Below are positions 45,475 to 55,324 of a stretch of 64,000 nucleotides of DNA, in pieces (the first letter of the stretch is position 1; each line of letters opens with the position of its first letter). Position numbers and translations under genes: made by a program. The stretch covers positions 3,277,001 to 3,341,000 of the forward strand of contig NZ_CP019650.1 in assembly GCF_001999945.1 (NCBI RefSeq), in the 5' to 3' direction. The stretch comes from Microbulbifer agarilyticus. Its GTDB lineage: Bacteria > Pseudomonadota > Gammaproteobacteria > Pseudomonadales > Cellvibrionaceae. A model generated the notes under the pieces. That model searched no databases, was not told the origin of the DNA, and saw only the letters and a program-made list of their open reading frames with translations.

Positions 45475-45833
45475 ACACACCTAAAAATGGGTATGAGCGA
45501 CCGCAAGCCACCTGATTCAGGTCATGTCACCCCGCGAAAAAGTCCGTGAACCGGAATTCAAAGCCGGCTGATCCCTGTGTAACATCGCTGTCAGCAGGGT
45601 ATGTAGGCCAAATGAATTTACGGTCACAGAAAAATCAAATAAAAATCTTATTCCAGCGAATAGCGGGTCCACATACCCATACTGTCTATTCTTTCGCCAA
45701 ACACAGAAGACATCGCTGTCAGGACACACCCTGTGACTGAGGCCCAGATACGAATGAAATGAGAACTTTCGTATTAAATTCAGTCTCGCCAGCCACTTTT
45801 CTGGTCCAAAAGTACTCAAAATCTGCCTTTGAG

Positions 45834-45859
45834 GCGGTGGAAATTCCTAATTCCACCGC
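45834..45859 (+). other. 9-bp hairpin in the upstream region of the 3D-domain gene
   Basis: GCGGTGGAA (45834-45842) pairs perfectly with TTCCACCGC (45851-45859) around an 8-base loop, about 170 bases before the next start codon. No T-run follows. Confidence 0.5.
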
Positions 45860-46032
45860 AGAAACTCCTGCCTTCGCTGCGACCAGATAGTTCGCCGCAC
45901 ACGCTTGCGCAAAATCTCCCACGCTCTAATATTGCCCACCCTGATCAAAACTTGATCACTTATGAAGAAATCAACTTGGAGCCGCACAAACATCTTTTGT
46001 TTGTGATTACCGAGCTTCCGGAGGAGATACAT

Positions 46033-46461
46033 ATGCGACAGAGTCTTAAACAGTTTGCCATCGTGCTTACCGCTTCCTTTGCTGCCCTGGGTGGTGGAGA
46101 GGCCTTTGCCGCCATCAAAGAATCCCCGGAGAAGAAGAAAAAGAAGTCCATGACCGTCACCGCGACCGCCTACAACTCTGTTGAAGGACAGACCGATGAC
46201 GACCCCTGGGTAGCGGCCTGGAACAACCGCCTGCGTCCGGGTGACAAGATCATTGCAGTGTCCCGTGACCTGGAAAAGCACGGCCTGACCAATGGCGCCA
46301 AAGTGAAAATTGAAGGTCTGTCTGGCACCTATACCGTGCGGGACCGTATGAACAAGCGCTACACCAACCGTATTGATGTATGGATGGAAGAAGACATCAA
46401 GAAAGCGCGTAAGTGGGGCAAGAAGAAGCTCAAGATCATCTGGAATCACGACAAAAAATAA
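46033..46461 (+). CDS. Exported 3D-domain (DPBB) protein
   Basis: A 142-residue protein with a signal peptide (1-25, EAFA), a short lysine-rich stretch (KKKKK) and a 3D domain at about 38-140, a double-psi beta-barrel named for three aspartates; candidates occur in PGDKIIAVSRDL, TVRDRMN and NRIDVWM. Related folds occur in RlpA, MltA and Gram-positive resuscitation factors and act on peptidoglycan. GGAG lies eight bases before the ATG at 46033; the longer frame from 45829 is rejected. A strong terminator follows. Confidence 0.88.
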   Translation: MRQSLKQFAIVLTASFAALGGGEAFAAIKESPEKKKKKSMTVTATAYNSVEGQTDDDPWVAAWNNRLRPGDKIIAVSRDLEKHGLTNGAKVKIEGLSGTYTVRDRMNKRYTNRIDVWMEEDIKKARKWGKKKLKIIWNHDKK

Positions 46462-46504
46462 GTGAACCGGAAGACAGGGCCTTGCCAACGCCAATCGATC
46501 GATA

Positions 46505-46534
46505 AAAAAGCCCCCGCAATTGCGGGGGCTTTTT
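46505..46534. terminator. Bidirectional terminator between 3D-domain gene and convergent neighbour
   Basis: A perfect 30-base palindrome: five A's and GCCCCCGCAA on one side, TTGCGGGGGC and five T's on the other. It has T-runs for both strands and separates convergent genes. Confidence 0.95.
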
Positions 46535-46556
46535 CATTTGTACACGCGGGCATTAT

Positions 46557-47243
46557 TCAGGGTTCCGTGGTGACTTCCACTCCCGGCACTTCACTGCAGC
46601 CAGCGTTGCCGATGAAGTAAAGGCTCGGTTGATGGGACTGGTTGTAGCGGTGCTCAATCCCCTCGTCACGAAACACCAGCAGGTACTCTTCCTTCACCCA
46701 CCCTTTGTCGGTGCGATATTCACTGAGCCACAGCAACGCCGGCCCATCCTCGTGGCACTTGCCATAAAACATACGTGTTTTTTCCACCAGTTCTTTGGTT
46801 AGGTAATCGCGGTAGACGCCCGGGTAGGTAAAGCGCTCACCGGAAAGATCCATATTCAACACGCCATCTTCGTTACCTTCGAGTTCCGCCTGAGACCGAT
46901 CGCGCTGCTCCGCCAGGGAGCTTCCCGTCGGTGCCTGTGCCGCAAACTGTTCCGGCTCGGGAATGTCATCGCCACCCTTATTGCGCGGCTGTCGCACCTG
47001 GGGTGGCCCACCCGGAGCGACCTCAATGCGCTCAAGAAAAATTGCCGTGTTCTCGTCGCAATCAATACAGGTGCGCCCGGCGATGATGGCATAACCATTT
47101 AGCTCGGAAATCAGTTTTGCTTCCGCGAGATCCACATCGATCACACGGTCATTGGAGATTTTTAGCTGGATACCGGACAGTGCCGGCATGGCGGGAGAAA
47201 ACCCGCACAGGAAAATAAGAAGACAAAGAAGGAATATTTTCAT
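46557..47243 (-). CDS. Exported protein of unknown function
   Basis: A 228-residue protein not recognised. It has a strongly hydrophobic signal peptide (about 1-22), a following segment with CIDC (CxxC), an acidic Gln/Glu-rich middle (about 85-125) and a C-terminal part with single cysteines in YGKCHED and GNAGCSEVPG. Four cysteines after the signal could form disulfides in the periplasm. The ATG at 47243 starts the signal; an upstream in-frame start at 47258 lacks better support. No ribosome binding site is clear. Confidence 0.7.
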   Translation of the reverse strand: MKIFLLCLLIFLCGFSPAMPALSGIQLKISNDRVIDVDLAEAKLISELNGYAIIAGRTCIDCDENTAIFLERIEVAPGGPPQVRQPRNKGGDDIPEPEQFAAQAPTGSSLAEQRDRSQAELEGNEDGVLNMDLSGERFTYPGVYRDYLTKELVEKTRMFYGKCHEDGPALLWLSEYRTDKGWVKEEYLLVFRDEGIEHRYNQSHQPSLYFIGNAGCSEVPGVEVTTEP

Positions 47244-47462
47244 GCAGAGCAACCACACTTAATACATCTGCAGACCGCGACCAGTTGGTGCCGCCAGGGC
47301 AACTTTCCTTGCTGCCCTTGGCGACACCGCGATTGGGTAGTGCTGTTACACTGTCGCGATTCCCTTCTATGTATAACCATAGCAGGCGTTGAAAATCCTG
47401 CTGCGCGGGGCCGTTACTTTTTACACACGCATCCCCGGTGTGCAGTCACATAATGTGGAGCG

Positions 47463-47729
47463 TCAGGGAGCCTTCCAACCACCATTCTCTTCTGCCGGGC
47501 CGATGAACGCTCCGACACCTTCTTCTTTCAAAGCATCTAGTGCCTCCTGCAACGCCTCGGCATCGCTGTCGAACACGTCTTCCCACACCGTCGTATTGCT
47601 ATTTTCATCGACAATTTCCAGCAGCCAGCCGCCATCACCATCCTCGTAAATATCGATGTTCACGGTGTGGTTGCCGTCGCTATAAGCACGACTCAGGGGG
47701 GAATCTTGCGGGGTAACTTCTTCGGCCAT
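47463..47729 (-). CDS. Small acidic protein of unknown function
   Basis: An 88-residue, strongly acidic protein (YEDGDGGWLLEIVDENSNTTVWEDVFDS...) ending GPAEENGGWKAP, without membrane segment or cysteines. It is probably cytoplasmic. GAGG stands eight bases before the ATG at 47729, which supports it as a real gene; the longer frame to 47771 is not needed. The regular acidic beta-like pattern resembles small conserved gammaproteobacterial proteins of unknown role. Confidence 0.75.
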   Translation of the reverse strand: MAEEVTPQDSPLSRAYSDGNHTVNIDIYEDGDGGWLLEIVDENSNTTVWEDVFDSDAEALQEALDALKEEGVGAFIGPAEENGGWKAP

Positions 47730-47937
47730 GGGGATAACCTCGCTGGCAAAGGGGGATGCGGAAAGTGGCACTGCCGGTCTTATGGGGGGACAGTAAAGCG
47801 AACTCCTGAACGCCCGGTCAAGCTTTATTCAGCACTGTCGAAAAAGTGTACGACGCACGACAGAAAACTTGTTAAAATGCGCGGCGATTTTTACCCATGC
47901 CCCGGATTTACGCTCCGGCTTGCACAAGGAAACTCTC

Positions 47938-48945
47938 ATGACCAATACCGCGTCCGTTGTGGTCTGCGCGCTGTACAAGTTTGTGCGCCTCGAAGACTTT
48001 GAATCCCTCCGCGATCCCCTACTCAAGGTAATGCTCGACAACGAAGTGCGCGGCACCCTGCTGCTCGCTGACGAAGGTATCAATGGTACCGTCGCCGGTA
48101 ACCGTGCCGGTATCGACACTCTGCTCAACTACCTTAAGTCCGATAGCCGCCTGGCCGAGCTGGACTACAAAGAGTCCTACACCGAAAACATGCCCTTCCT
48201 GCGCAGCAAGGTAAAACTGAAGCGCGAGATCGTCACCATGGGCATCGAAGGCATCGACCCTCGCCGCACCGTTGGCACCTATGTGAAGCCCGCGGACTGG
48301 AATGCGCTGATTTCCGACCCGGACGTTGTGCTGATCGATACCCGCAATGATTATGAATATCAGGTAGGTACCTTCGAGCACGCGGTGAACCCGAACACCA
48401 CCACCTTCCGTGAGTTTCCCGATTATGTGAAGGAAAACCTGGATCCGGGTAAACACAAGAAAGTGGCAATGTTCTGCACCGGCGGTATTCGCTGTGAGAA
48501 GTCCACGGCTTACCTGAAGGAGCAGGGTTTCGACGAGGTGTATCACCTGCAGGGCGGCATCCTTAAATACCTGGAAGATGTGCCCAAAGAAGAAACCCTG
48601 TGGAAAGGCGAATGCTTTGTGTTCGATGATCGGGTGACTGTGAATCACGATTTGGAGCAGGGCTCTTACCATCAGTGCAACGCCTGCCGTATGCCGATCA
48701 CCGAAGAAGAAGTACAGTCTCCGCTGTTCGAACAGGGGGTAAGCTGCCCGCACTGCCACGATACGGTGACGGAAGCAGACAAGTCGCGCTTTCGTGAGCG
48801 TGAAAAGCAGATTCAGCTGGCCAAGCAGCGCGGTGAGCGCCACCTCGGCGAAGATGCCAAGGCTACGACGTTAAACCGTCGTCAGCACAAGCAAGCGCTG
48901 CGCCGTAAGCAAGCGGAACAGGCGCGCAAGGCCCAGGACGTATAG
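47938..48945 (+). CDS. trhO: tRNA uridine(34) hydroxylase, rhodanese family
   Basis: TrhO (YceA) hydroxylates U34 of tRNAs in the oxygen-dependent route to 5-hydroxyuridine derivatives. The 335-residue protein has an N-terminal acylphosphatase-like domain (about 1-100), a rhodanese domain at about 120-220 with catalytic C180 in [12 protein letters not shown], and a C-terminal zinc-like cysteine region (CNACRMP, CPHCHD) with a basic tail. The ATG at 47938 follows AAGGA by eight bases. A terminator follows. Confidence 0.95.
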   Translation: MTNTASVVVCALYKFVRLEDFESLRDPLLKVMLDNEVRGTLLLADEGINGTVAGNRAGIDTLLNYLKSDSRLAELDYKESYTENMPFLRSKVKLKREIVTMGIEGIDPRRTVGTYVKPADWNALISDPDVVLIDTRNDYEYQVGTFEHAVNPNTTTFREFPDYVKENLDPGKHKKVAMFCTGGIRCEKSTAYLKEQGFDEVYHLQGGILKYLEDVPKEETLWKGECFVFDDRVTVNHDLEQGSYHQCNACRMPITEEEVQSPLFEQGVSCPHCHDTVTEADKSRFREREKQIQLAKQRGERHLGEDAKATTLNRRQHKQALRRKQAEQARKAQDV

Positions 48946-49012
48946 CCGACGCGTTTATTCAATCGCGTAAACACGATTGCGCAAAAAGCCTTCTCAAAAA
49001 ACGATTCTTTGA

Positions 49013-49034
49013 GCCCCGCACTCGCGGGGCTTTT
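49013..49034 (+). terminator. Intrinsic terminator after trhO
   Basis: GCCCCGC (49013-49019) pairs with GCGGGGC (49024-49030) around a 4-base loop, then TTTT follows. It overlaps the end of the convergent gene at 49033. Confidence 0.88.
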
Positions 49035-49404
49035 AGTGCTCATCCCCGATCAACCAGTGTTCCGCCGCCTGCTCGGTAACGAATTCCATCAGCGCCAGAC
49101 CCTCTTTGCGGGCAGCGCTGTCGATCACCACGTTGGCGTTATATTCCGGTGCGTGTAACACCGCGAAACGACCCTGGCTAATTCCCGGTAGGTGCGCGAT
49201 ATAGCTACCTAATGCGCGCCGCTCCTCCAACGACATTTGGATATCCGCTTTACGCACGTCGGCAAGTACCAGCAGCGGGTGAAGATGGCCGTACTTCTCT
49301 GCCACCTGGCGCACGGCGGCATGTTTTTCCGCCCCGTCCACCCGGTCGAAAAAACCGATATTCACCACGCGGGTGGCCGCATTAAATCGAACCTGAAAAC
49401 TCAC
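49033..49404 (-). CDS. Small cytoplasmic protein, STAS/SpoIIAA-like
   Basis: A 123-residue soluble protein with alternating strands and helices (VRFNAATRVVNIGFFDRVDGAEKHAAVRQVAEKYGHLHPLLVLADVRKADIQMS). This resembles SpoIIAA/STAS-like folds of unknown function; assignment is tentative. The GTG at 49404 is chosen because GGAG precedes it by six bases; the frame to 49452 is longer but less supported. It is convergent with trhO. Confidence 0.6.
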   Translation of the reverse strand: MSFQVRFNAATRVVNIGFFDRVDGAEKHAAVRQVAEKYGHLHPLLVLADVRKADIQMSLEERRALGSYIAHLPGISQGRFAVLHAPEYNANVVIDSAARKEGLALMEFVTEQAAEHWLIGDEH

Positions 49405-49614
49405 TGCCTTCTCCTGTACCGGCTCACCAAGCGGCTCAATGCTGCTCGGCACTGGGCGAAGCCCGTTTAATTCTGATTGTTCCTATACCGACGCCGAAAT
49501 AAGCTTCGGAACAGACTTCGGGCTACGCACAGGTGATCAAAGGAGTACATCATTTGCCGCCTACGAGTATATTCAGGCGTTGAGACGGAACCCAACGCGA
49601 TTTAGCGGAACCGT

Positions 49615-50775
49615 TTACTCCATATCGATCTCTGGCAAACCTTCGTCTGCATCGGCGGCCAGCCACACCTGAGCGGCAGCGGCACGCGCTACCTGTTTGT
49701 ACAGTGCCGCCACCGCGCCTTCTGGCTCTGCCGCCACGGTGGGTTTACCACCGTCTGTCTGCTGGCGAATCGACATCGCCAGCGGAAGCTGTCCGAGCAG
49801 GCGCGTATCGTAATCCGCCGCCATTTTGTCGCCGCCACCGGCGCCAAAAATCGGCTCCTGATGACCGCACTTCGAGCAGGTGTGTAGGGCCATGTTTTCC
49901 ACAATACCGAGCACCGGCACCGATACCTTGCGGAACATCTCCACGCCCTTGATCGCGTCTACCAAGGCCAAGTCTTGCGGCGTAGTCACAATGACGGCAC
50001 CTGCCAGCGCCACCTTCTGCGATAGCGTGAGCTGAATGTCACCGGTGCCCGGCGGCATATCGACAACCAGGTAATCCAACTCGCCGTCTTCCACAGCCTC
50101 ACCCCAGAGTGTCTGGGTCAGCATCTGATTCAGCGCGCCGCTGGCCATTGGGCCACGCCATACCGCGGGCGTATCCTCGGTCAGCAAATAGCCCAGTGAC
50201 ATCGTCTGCAGGCCCTGTGCTGGAACCGGTACAAAAAACTTGCCAGCTTTTACCTCGGGCCGTGTGCCCTCGGTATCAAGCATGGTCGGCAGGCTAGGGC
50301 CGTAAATATCCGCATCCAGCAAACCCACGTCGGCGCCTTCCGCCGCCAGCGCCAGTGCCAGGTTTACCGCGGTAGTGGACTTGCCTACTCCGCCCTTACC
50401 GGACGCGACCGCGATAATGTGTTTCACCGCCTTCAGCGGCTCAGGCACCTCTCCAACATCAGTACGCGGGATGTCGAAAAACAGATCAAAGTTCAGTGTG
50501 CTGCCCGCCAGAGGCCCGCCTGCAAGGACAGGGGCGCAGGCCGCGCGCACACGCTCCGCCCATACCTGCTGCTGGCTCGCGCAGGGATACCCGAGGGTCA
50601 CACTGGTAAATATGGTCTTGTCGCCATCAAAACCCACCTCAATATCAGCATCCAGTGCATCCAGTGGCAGAGCGGTGGCCGGGTCTTCGAGGGCGCCAAT
50701 CGTTGCCGCTACCTGCTCGAGCTGTTCCGTAACCTCGGGAGAGAAGTCTTCATGGTCTTGGTGGTCGTCGTTCAC
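49615..50775 (-). CDS. apbC: Iron-sulfur cluster carrier ATPase (Mrp/ApbC)
   Basis: A P-loop ATPase of 386 residues that delivers [4Fe-4S] clusters to apoproteins. It has an N-terminal MIP18-like domain (about 15-105), the deviant Walker [10 protein letters not shown] at 126-134, [10 protein letters not shown], and the cluster-binding CSKC pair (C300, C303). The GTG start at 50775 has GAGG eight bases upstream. It is divergent from metG, as mrp and metG are in E. coli. Confidence 0.96.
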   Translation of the reverse strand: MNDDHQDHEDFSPEVTEQLEQVAATIGALEDPATALPLDALDADIEVGFDGDKTIFTSVTLGYPCASQQQVWAERVRAACAPVLAGGPLAGSTLNFDLFFDIPRTDVGEVPEPLKAVKHIIAVASGKGGVGKSTTAVNLALALAAEGADVGLLDADIYGPSLPTMLDTEGTRPEVKAGKFFVPVPAQGLQTMSLGYLLTEDTPAVWRGPMASGALNQMLTQTLWGEAVEDGELDYLVVDMPPGTGDIQLTLSQKVALAGAVIVTTPQDLALVDAIKGVEMFRKVSVPVLGIVENMALHTCSKCGHQEPIFGAGGGDKMAADYDTRLLGQLPLAMSIRQQTDGGKPTVAAEPEGAVAALYKQVARAAAAQVWLAADADEGLPEIDME

Positions 50776-50943
50776 GGCAGCATCCTCACTGGCTCTGGAA
50801 TTTGGGCGGCATTGTGGTCAAGCTCTGGCGTGAACACAAGGGACGCCCCAGTACAGCATTCAGTACACACTATTGGGTGCACACCCGGCAGTCCCGCACA
50901 GCGCGGCGGGCGTCGCCGGCAGGTGCCTTACAAGCCCCATTTC

Positions 50944-50952
50944 TGCTATATT
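50944..50952 (+). promoter_or_regulatory. Candidate extended -10 promoter of metG
   Basis: TGCTATATT combines an extended -10 TGn with TATATT, 72 bases before the metG start. No strong -35 box is needed for extended -10 promoters, and none is clear here. Confidence 0.5.
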
Positions 50953-51024
50953 CCGCGCTCTTTCAGGCCCACGGCCGCCCAATCAAAGAATCCACACAGA
51001 CTAATCTCGCAGCCTTTGGAATCC

Positions 51025-53079
51025 ATGATGTCTCAAACCGACCATCAGCCCAGAAACATTCTCGTCACCAGTGCCCTGCCGTACGCCAACGGTTCCCTGC
51101 ACCTGGGTCATATTCTCGAGTACATCCAGACCGATATATGGGCCCGCTTCCAGCGCGCCCGCGGCAACCAGTGCCTGTATATGTGCGCCGACGACGCCCA
51201 CGGCACTGCCATCATGCTGAAGGCCGAACAACTGGGTATCACCCCGGAACAGCACATCGCCAACATGCAGGCGGAGCACGAGCGCGATTTCGCCGACTTC
51301 CTGATCGGTGTGGACAACTACCACTCCACCCACTCCGACGAGAACCGCGAACTGTCTGCAATGATCTACAAGCGCCTGCGCGAGAACGGCCATATTGCCT
51401 CCCGCACTATTACTCAGGCCTATGATCCGGAGAAAGAACTGTTCCTGGCGGACCGCTACATCAACGGCACCTGCCCACGCTGTAAGTCCGAAGACCAGTA
51501 CGGCGATAACTGCGAAGTGTGCGGCGCGACCTACAGCCCCACCGAGCTGATCAACCCGGTATCGGTCATCTCCGGCGCGACGCCCGTGGAAAAAGAGTCC
51601 GAACACTTCTTCTTTACCCTGCCGGCCTTCACCGACTTCCTGAAACAGTGGACCCGCTCCGGCACCCTGCAAAGTGAAGTGGCGAATAAGCTGTCCGAGT
51701 GGCTGGATGAAGGCCTGCAGGAGTGGGATATCTCCCGCGATGCGCCCTACTTCGGTTTCGAAATTCCCGACGCCCCCGGCAAATACTTTTACGTATGGCT
51801 GGACGCGCCGATCGGCTATATGGCGAGCCTGAAGAACTACTGCGATGGGAAAGGTCTCGACTGGCAGGAGTACTGGAAAAAAGACAGCACCGCCGAGGTG
51901 TATCACTTTATCGGCAAGGACATCGTCAACTTCCACGCGCTGTTCTGGCCGGCCATGCTGGACTCTGCGCAGTTCCGCACCCCAACCAAGGTGTGTGTAC
52001 ACGGCTTCCTGACCGTTAATGGCAAGAAGATGTCGAAGTCGCGCGGCACCTTTATTAATGCGCGCAACTACCTCGACCATCTGAACCCGGAATACCTGCG
52101 CTACTATTTTGCGGCAAAGCTGACCGCTGGCGTGGACGACCTGGACCTCAACCTGGAGGACTTTATCGCCAAGGTAAACTCGGACCTCGTGGGCAAGGTT
52201 GTGAACATTGCCTCGCGCACCGCGAAGTTTGTCAGCAAGTCCGGCGGCGCTCTGTCCAGTGAGCTGGCCGACCCTGAGCTGTGGAATCAGTTTGTAGAAG
52301 CAGCCCCGCGTATTACCGAGTTCTTTGAAGCGCGCGAATACAGCCGCGCCACCCGTGAAATCATGGCGCTGGCGGATGCCGCCAATGCGTGGATTGCGGA
52401 AAAAGCCCCCTGGTCTCTGGCCAAGGAAGAAGGCAAGGAACAAGAAGTACTGGCGATCTGCTCGCAGGGCGTGAACATGTTCCGCGCGCTGATCAGCTGG
52501 CTGGCACCGGTACTGCCGGAAACCGCGAAGAAAGCCGAGGAGTTCCTCGGCGTGGCACTGGACTGGAATACCGCAACCACACCGCTGGCCGGCCACACCA
52601 TCAATAAATTCAAGCCGCTGATGCAGCGTGTAGAAAAAACTCAGGTGGAAGCCGTGCAAGAAGCCGCGAAAGAATCCCTGGCACAATTGCAGGCTGAGAC
52701 CCAATCCAACACCGAGGTTGCGAAAGGCCCGCTGGCAGACGATCCGCTGGCGGACGAAATCCAGTTTGACGACTTTGCCAAGGTGGACCTGCGTATTGCG
52801 CTGATCGCCAATGCGGAACACGTGGAAGGGGCCGGCAAACTGCTGCGCCTGACACTGGACCTGGGTGGCGAAACCCGCAATGTATTCGCCGGTATCAAGA
52901 GCGCCTACAGCCCGGAAGACCTGATCGGCAAGCACACTGTAATGGTTGCCAACCTGGCACCACGTAAAATGCGCTTTGGTGTGAGTGAAGGCATGGTTCT
53001 GGCGGCAGGCCCGGGTGGCAAAGACCTGTGGATCCTGGAGCCCCATGCAGGTGCTCAGCCGGGTATGCGGGTAATGTAA
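51025..53079 (+). CDS. metG: Methionyl-tRNA synthetase
   Basis: A class I synthetase of 684 residues (E. coli 677). The HIGH-type motif is HLGH at 26-29, the zinc knuckle is [22 protein letters not shown] is at 335-339, and a C-terminal tRNA-binding OB domain starts near 575 ([24 protein letters not shown]). The linker before it contains [10 protein letters not shown], a small internal repeat. ATG 51025 or 51028 can start it; the much longer upstream frame from 50419 is antisense to apbC. Confidence 0.98.
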   Translation: MMSQTDHQPRNILVTSALPYANGSLHLGHILEYIQTDIWARFQRARGNQCLYMCADDAHGTAIMLKAEQLGITPEQHIANMQAEHERDFADFLIGVDNYHSTHSDENRELSAMIYKRLRENGHIASRTITQAYDPEKELFLADRYINGTCPRCKSEDQYGDNCEVCGATYSPTELINPVSVISGATPVEKESEHFFFTLPAFTDFLKQWTRSGTLQSEVANKLSEWLDEGLQEWDISRDAPYFGFEIPDAPGKYFYVWLDAPIGYMASLKNYCDGKGLDWQEYWKKDSTAEVYHFIGKDIVNFHALFWPAMLDSAQFRTPTKVCVHGFLTVNGKKMSKSRGTFINARNYLDHLNPEYLRYYFAAKLTAGVDDLDLNLEDFIAKVNSDLVGKVVNIASRTAKFVSKSGGALSSELADPELWNQFVEAAPRITEFFEAREYSRATREIMALADAANAWIAEKAPWSLAKEEGKEQEVLAICSQGVNMFRALISWLAPVLPETAKKAEEFLGVALDWNTATTPLAGHTINKFKPLMQRVEKTQVEAVQEAAKESLAQLQAETQSNTEVAKGPLADDPLADEIQFDDFAKVDLRIALIANAEHVEGAGKLLRLTLDLGGETRNVFAGIKSAYSPEDLIGKHTVMVANLAPRKMRFGVSEGMVLAAGPGGKDLWILEPHAGAQPGMRVM

Positions 53080-53103
53080 GCCACCCTCTTGCTTCCCGCC
53101 GTG

Positions 53104-53126
53104 GTGGGGCAGCCATACTGCCCCAC
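53104..53126 (+). terminator. Hairpin after metG, probable terminator
   Basis: GTGGGGCAG (53104-53112) pairs with CTGCCCCAC (53118-53126) around a 5-base loop, 24 bases after the metG stop. The T-run is poor (CGCTGTTT), so termination may be weak or Rho-aided. Confidence 0.6.
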
Positions 53127-53352
53127 CCGCTGTTTCGCCACCTACTCACCACCTAGTCGACGCCTACTGCCAGCAGCTTAGGTCCAGCACTGCCATCCCC
53201 TCCTCTCGGCTCCCCCAGCGACCGCCTCGCTTTTGACAAATGTCCTTGTCAGGACACCTCCCGCTGCTTCCAATGGAGTAACATCCTAATAACGCTGCCG
53301 TGTCGAGCAGATGCTGACGCTCAGCAACGGGACAAACGATTCGAGGCCAACA

Positions 53353-54078
53353 ATGTCCGCAGTCATTTTTCCTACCTACGCACTCTGCCATGCCATTCTG
53401 TGTGCCTGGGCCTGCACTCTGTGGAAATCTCAGCGTGCCCCCGGTGCTGCACTGATCGCCCTTGTCTGCGCCGCGCTCACTTACGACAACATCATCCTGT
53501 CGATCGGTGCATCCATCGGCATCGGCCCACTACTCGAAAGCCTGAGCTGGCCGCGTTTTGTCATGCATGCCTTTCTCACCCCATTGCTGTTGATCGTGGC
53601 AAGCAAAGCCGCACAGGCCGCTGGGTTGCGCTGGGCCCAGGGCCCGAACTGGAACCGCTTTATCTGGCTGCTTGTTCCGATGATGATTCTGCTAGGTATT
53701 TATGAAGGGCTTATCGGCCTTAAACTGGTGCCCGCGTGCTTTGACGATACCCTGCGTTACACCTCCAACCTGCACCCAACCCAACTGTGCTTTGAGGGGC
53801 AGCAGCCGGTGGCCGGCAATGGCCCACCTATTCCTTCGATTGTCGCCACACTGCTCACTCTTATTGTCGGCATCGGCTTGTGGCGCCAGCTAGGGTGGCC
53901 GTGGATGACCCTCGGCGCAGCCGTCATGTTCTTTGCCGCCGCTATCCCCTCCAGCGTGCTGGGACTCGCCCCGGGCAACGGCGGTGAAGTACTGCTGCTG
54001 GCGAGTCTGGTATATAGCGTTGCCCACTTTGCCGGCAACGCGGCACCCTCAGTAGAACTGGCAGCGACAATGAAATAA
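53353..54078 (+). CDS. Polytopic membrane protein of unknown function
   Basis: A 241-residue protein with about six to seven hydrophobic segments (around 5-20, 30-60, 68-90, 105-125, 160-178, 188-205 and 215-230) and one hydrophilic loop at about 125-158 with two cysteines. No family is recognised. GAGG lies about six bases before the ATG at 53353. Upstream, the repeat TGTCCT-TGTC-AGGACA (53241-53256) directly follows a TTGACA (53233-53238), but no -10 box fits. Confidence 0.75.
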   Translation: MSAVIFPTYALCHAILCAWACTLWKSQRAPGAALIALVCAALTYDNIILSIGASIGIGPLLESLSWPRFVMHAFLTPLLLIVASKAAQAAGLRWAQGPNWNRFIWLLVPMMILLGIYEGLIGLKLVPACFDDTLRYTSNLHPTQLCFEGQQPVAGNGPPIPSIVATLLTLIVGIGLWRQLGWPWMTLGAAVMFFAAAIPSSVLGLAPGNGGEVLLLASLVYSVAHFAGNAAPSVELAATMK

Positions 54079-54176
54079 CCCGATCGCGCGCTGTGCACGA
54101 TTGACCACACTGCAAGCACACCCAATCGCCAAACCGGCCTGAACCGTTTACCATCCCCGCCAGCAGTCCTACCCTG

Positions 54177-54210
54177 CCAACCAGCGCTGCGAACCCGCAG
54201 TGCTGGTTGG
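54177..54210 (+). other. Strong 15-bp hairpin upstream of the hydroxyacid dehydrogenase
   Basis: CCAACCAGC (54177-54185) pairs with GCTGGTTGG (54202-54210), followed inward by a G-T wobble and CTGCG with CGCAG around the loop AACC. No T-run follows, so it is not a standard terminator. It lies 63 bases before the next start codon. Confidence 0.7.
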
Positions 54211-54225
54211 CAATAACACAGCCGG

Positions 54226-54257
54226 AAACCTTAAAACCTTAAACCCTAAAGCCTTAA
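54226..54257. repeat. Tandem 8-bp repeats AAACCTTA before a ribosome binding site
   Basis: Two exact units (54226-54233 and 54234-54241) are followed by two degenerate ones to 54257, directly before the AGGAG ribosome binding site (54262-54266). Changes in repeat number would change the leader length of the next gene. Confidence 0.75.
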
Positions 54258-54272
54258 ACCTAGGAGCCAACA

Positions 54273-55205
54273 ATGCGCGGTGTATTTCTCGATACCCTGA
54301 CCATGAAGCTGGACGAGTTGGATATCTCCGCTCTGCAAAGCACACTGGATCAGTGGGAGTTTTTTGAAACCACGACACCAGAGCAGACCGAACAGCGCAT
54401 TGCCGATGCCGATGTGGTGATTACCAATAAAGTAGTGCTCGACCGCGCGCTGATCGAAATGGCACCAAATTTAAAACTGATCTGTGTGTGTGCCACCGGT
54501 ACCAACAATGTCGATCTGGATACGGCGGCTGCACGCAACATTCCGGTAAAAAATGTTACCGGCTACACCGGCACCTCCCTCGCGCAACATACCCTCGCCT
54601 TGATTCTGGCGCTCGCCACCCGCTGGCACCAATACCACAGCGACGTCGGTAGCGGCCGTTGGGCAGAGTCCCCGGTTTTCTGTCGCCTCGACTATCCGGT
54701 AATCGAACTCGACGGCAAAGTGCTGGGCATTATTGGCTACGGCGACCTCGGGCAAAAAGTCGCGCGATTGGGCGAGGCGCTCGGTATGAAGGTATTGATT
54801 GCGGAGTCGTTTACCGGCGAGAAAAGACAAGGACGTACACCGCTCGCGGAATTAATTAAGCAAGCGGATGTGATCAGCCTGCACTGCCCACTGACCAAAG
54901 AAACCGATCAACTGGTCAATCAGCAATTCCTGTCCGCAATGAAAGAAACCGCCTTCCTGATCAACACCGCACGCGGCGGACTGGTAGATGAGGCGGCCCT
55001 CGTCGCCGCATTAAAAAACTACGACATTGGCGGTGCCGCACTGGATGTGGTCAGCGTGGAACCTCCACCGGCGGATCACCCCTTGCTGGCAAACGATATC
55101 CCCAACCTCATCATCACTCCGCACAATGCCTGGATCAGCCGCGAGAGCCGACAACGCCTGCTCGACGGTGTAGTCGAAAATATTTTGAGCTGGCGAAAGT
55201 CCTAA
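54273..55205 (+). CDS. D-2-hydroxyacid dehydrogenase (glycerate/hydroxypyruvate type)
   Basis: An NAD(P)-dependent dehydrogenase of 310 residues. It has a Rossmann core with GIIGYGDLG near 150-160, and the catalytic set is the Arg of NTARGG, the Glu of VSVEPP and the His of TPHNAW. It is closest by eye to HprA-type glycerate dehydrogenases (hydroxypyruvate or glyoxylate reduction), but the exact substrate is unproven. AGGAG precedes the ATG at 54273 by six bases. Confidence 0.9.
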   Translation: MRGVFLDTLTMKLDELDISALQSTLDQWEFFETTTPEQTEQRIADADVVITNKVVLDRALIEMAPNLKLICVCATGTNNVDLDTAAARNIPVKNVTGYTGTSLAQHTLALILALATRWHQYHSDVGSGRWAESPVFCRLDYPVIELDGKVLGIIGYGDLGQKVARLGEALGMKVLIAESFTGEKRQGRTPLAELIKQADVISLHCPLTKETDQLVNQQFLSAMKETAFLINTARGGLVDEAALVAALKNYDIGGAALDVVSVEPPPADHPLLANDIPNLIITPHNAWISRESRQRLLDGVVENILSWRKS

Positions 55206-55324
55206 CAAGTCTAACGCCAACCCTGCTCATACAAATTACTTCCATAGGGCGGCTAAGCCTTCGCGGTCGCCTCTCCTCACCCTATCCTTCGCCCTCACCT
55301 TGATTGCTATCGGAGGGTAACACC

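Larger units (their letters stand above)
45396..46032 (+). other. 637-bp gene-free region with several structured elements
   Basis: No credible gene was seen. The region holds a bulged hairpin (45445-45474), a 13-base direct repeat ACATCGCTGTCAG at 45582-45594 and 45710-45722, a 9-bp hairpin (45834-45859), and TGATCAAAACTTGATCA near 45943-45959. The middle (45600-45800) is AT-richer than the neighbours. It could contain a small RNA or a long regulated leader of the 3D-domain gene. Confidence 0.55.

Noticed and set aside
51001..53046. A 681-codon minus-strand frame over metG
   Set aside because: Antisense shadow of methionyl-tRNA synthetase with the same biased composition; length alone is not evidence here.
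53233..53256. TTGACA followed by TGTCCT-TGTC-AGGACA as an operator-promoter
   Set aside because: No acceptable -10 box lies 16-18 bases after TTGACA, so it was not listed as a promoter.
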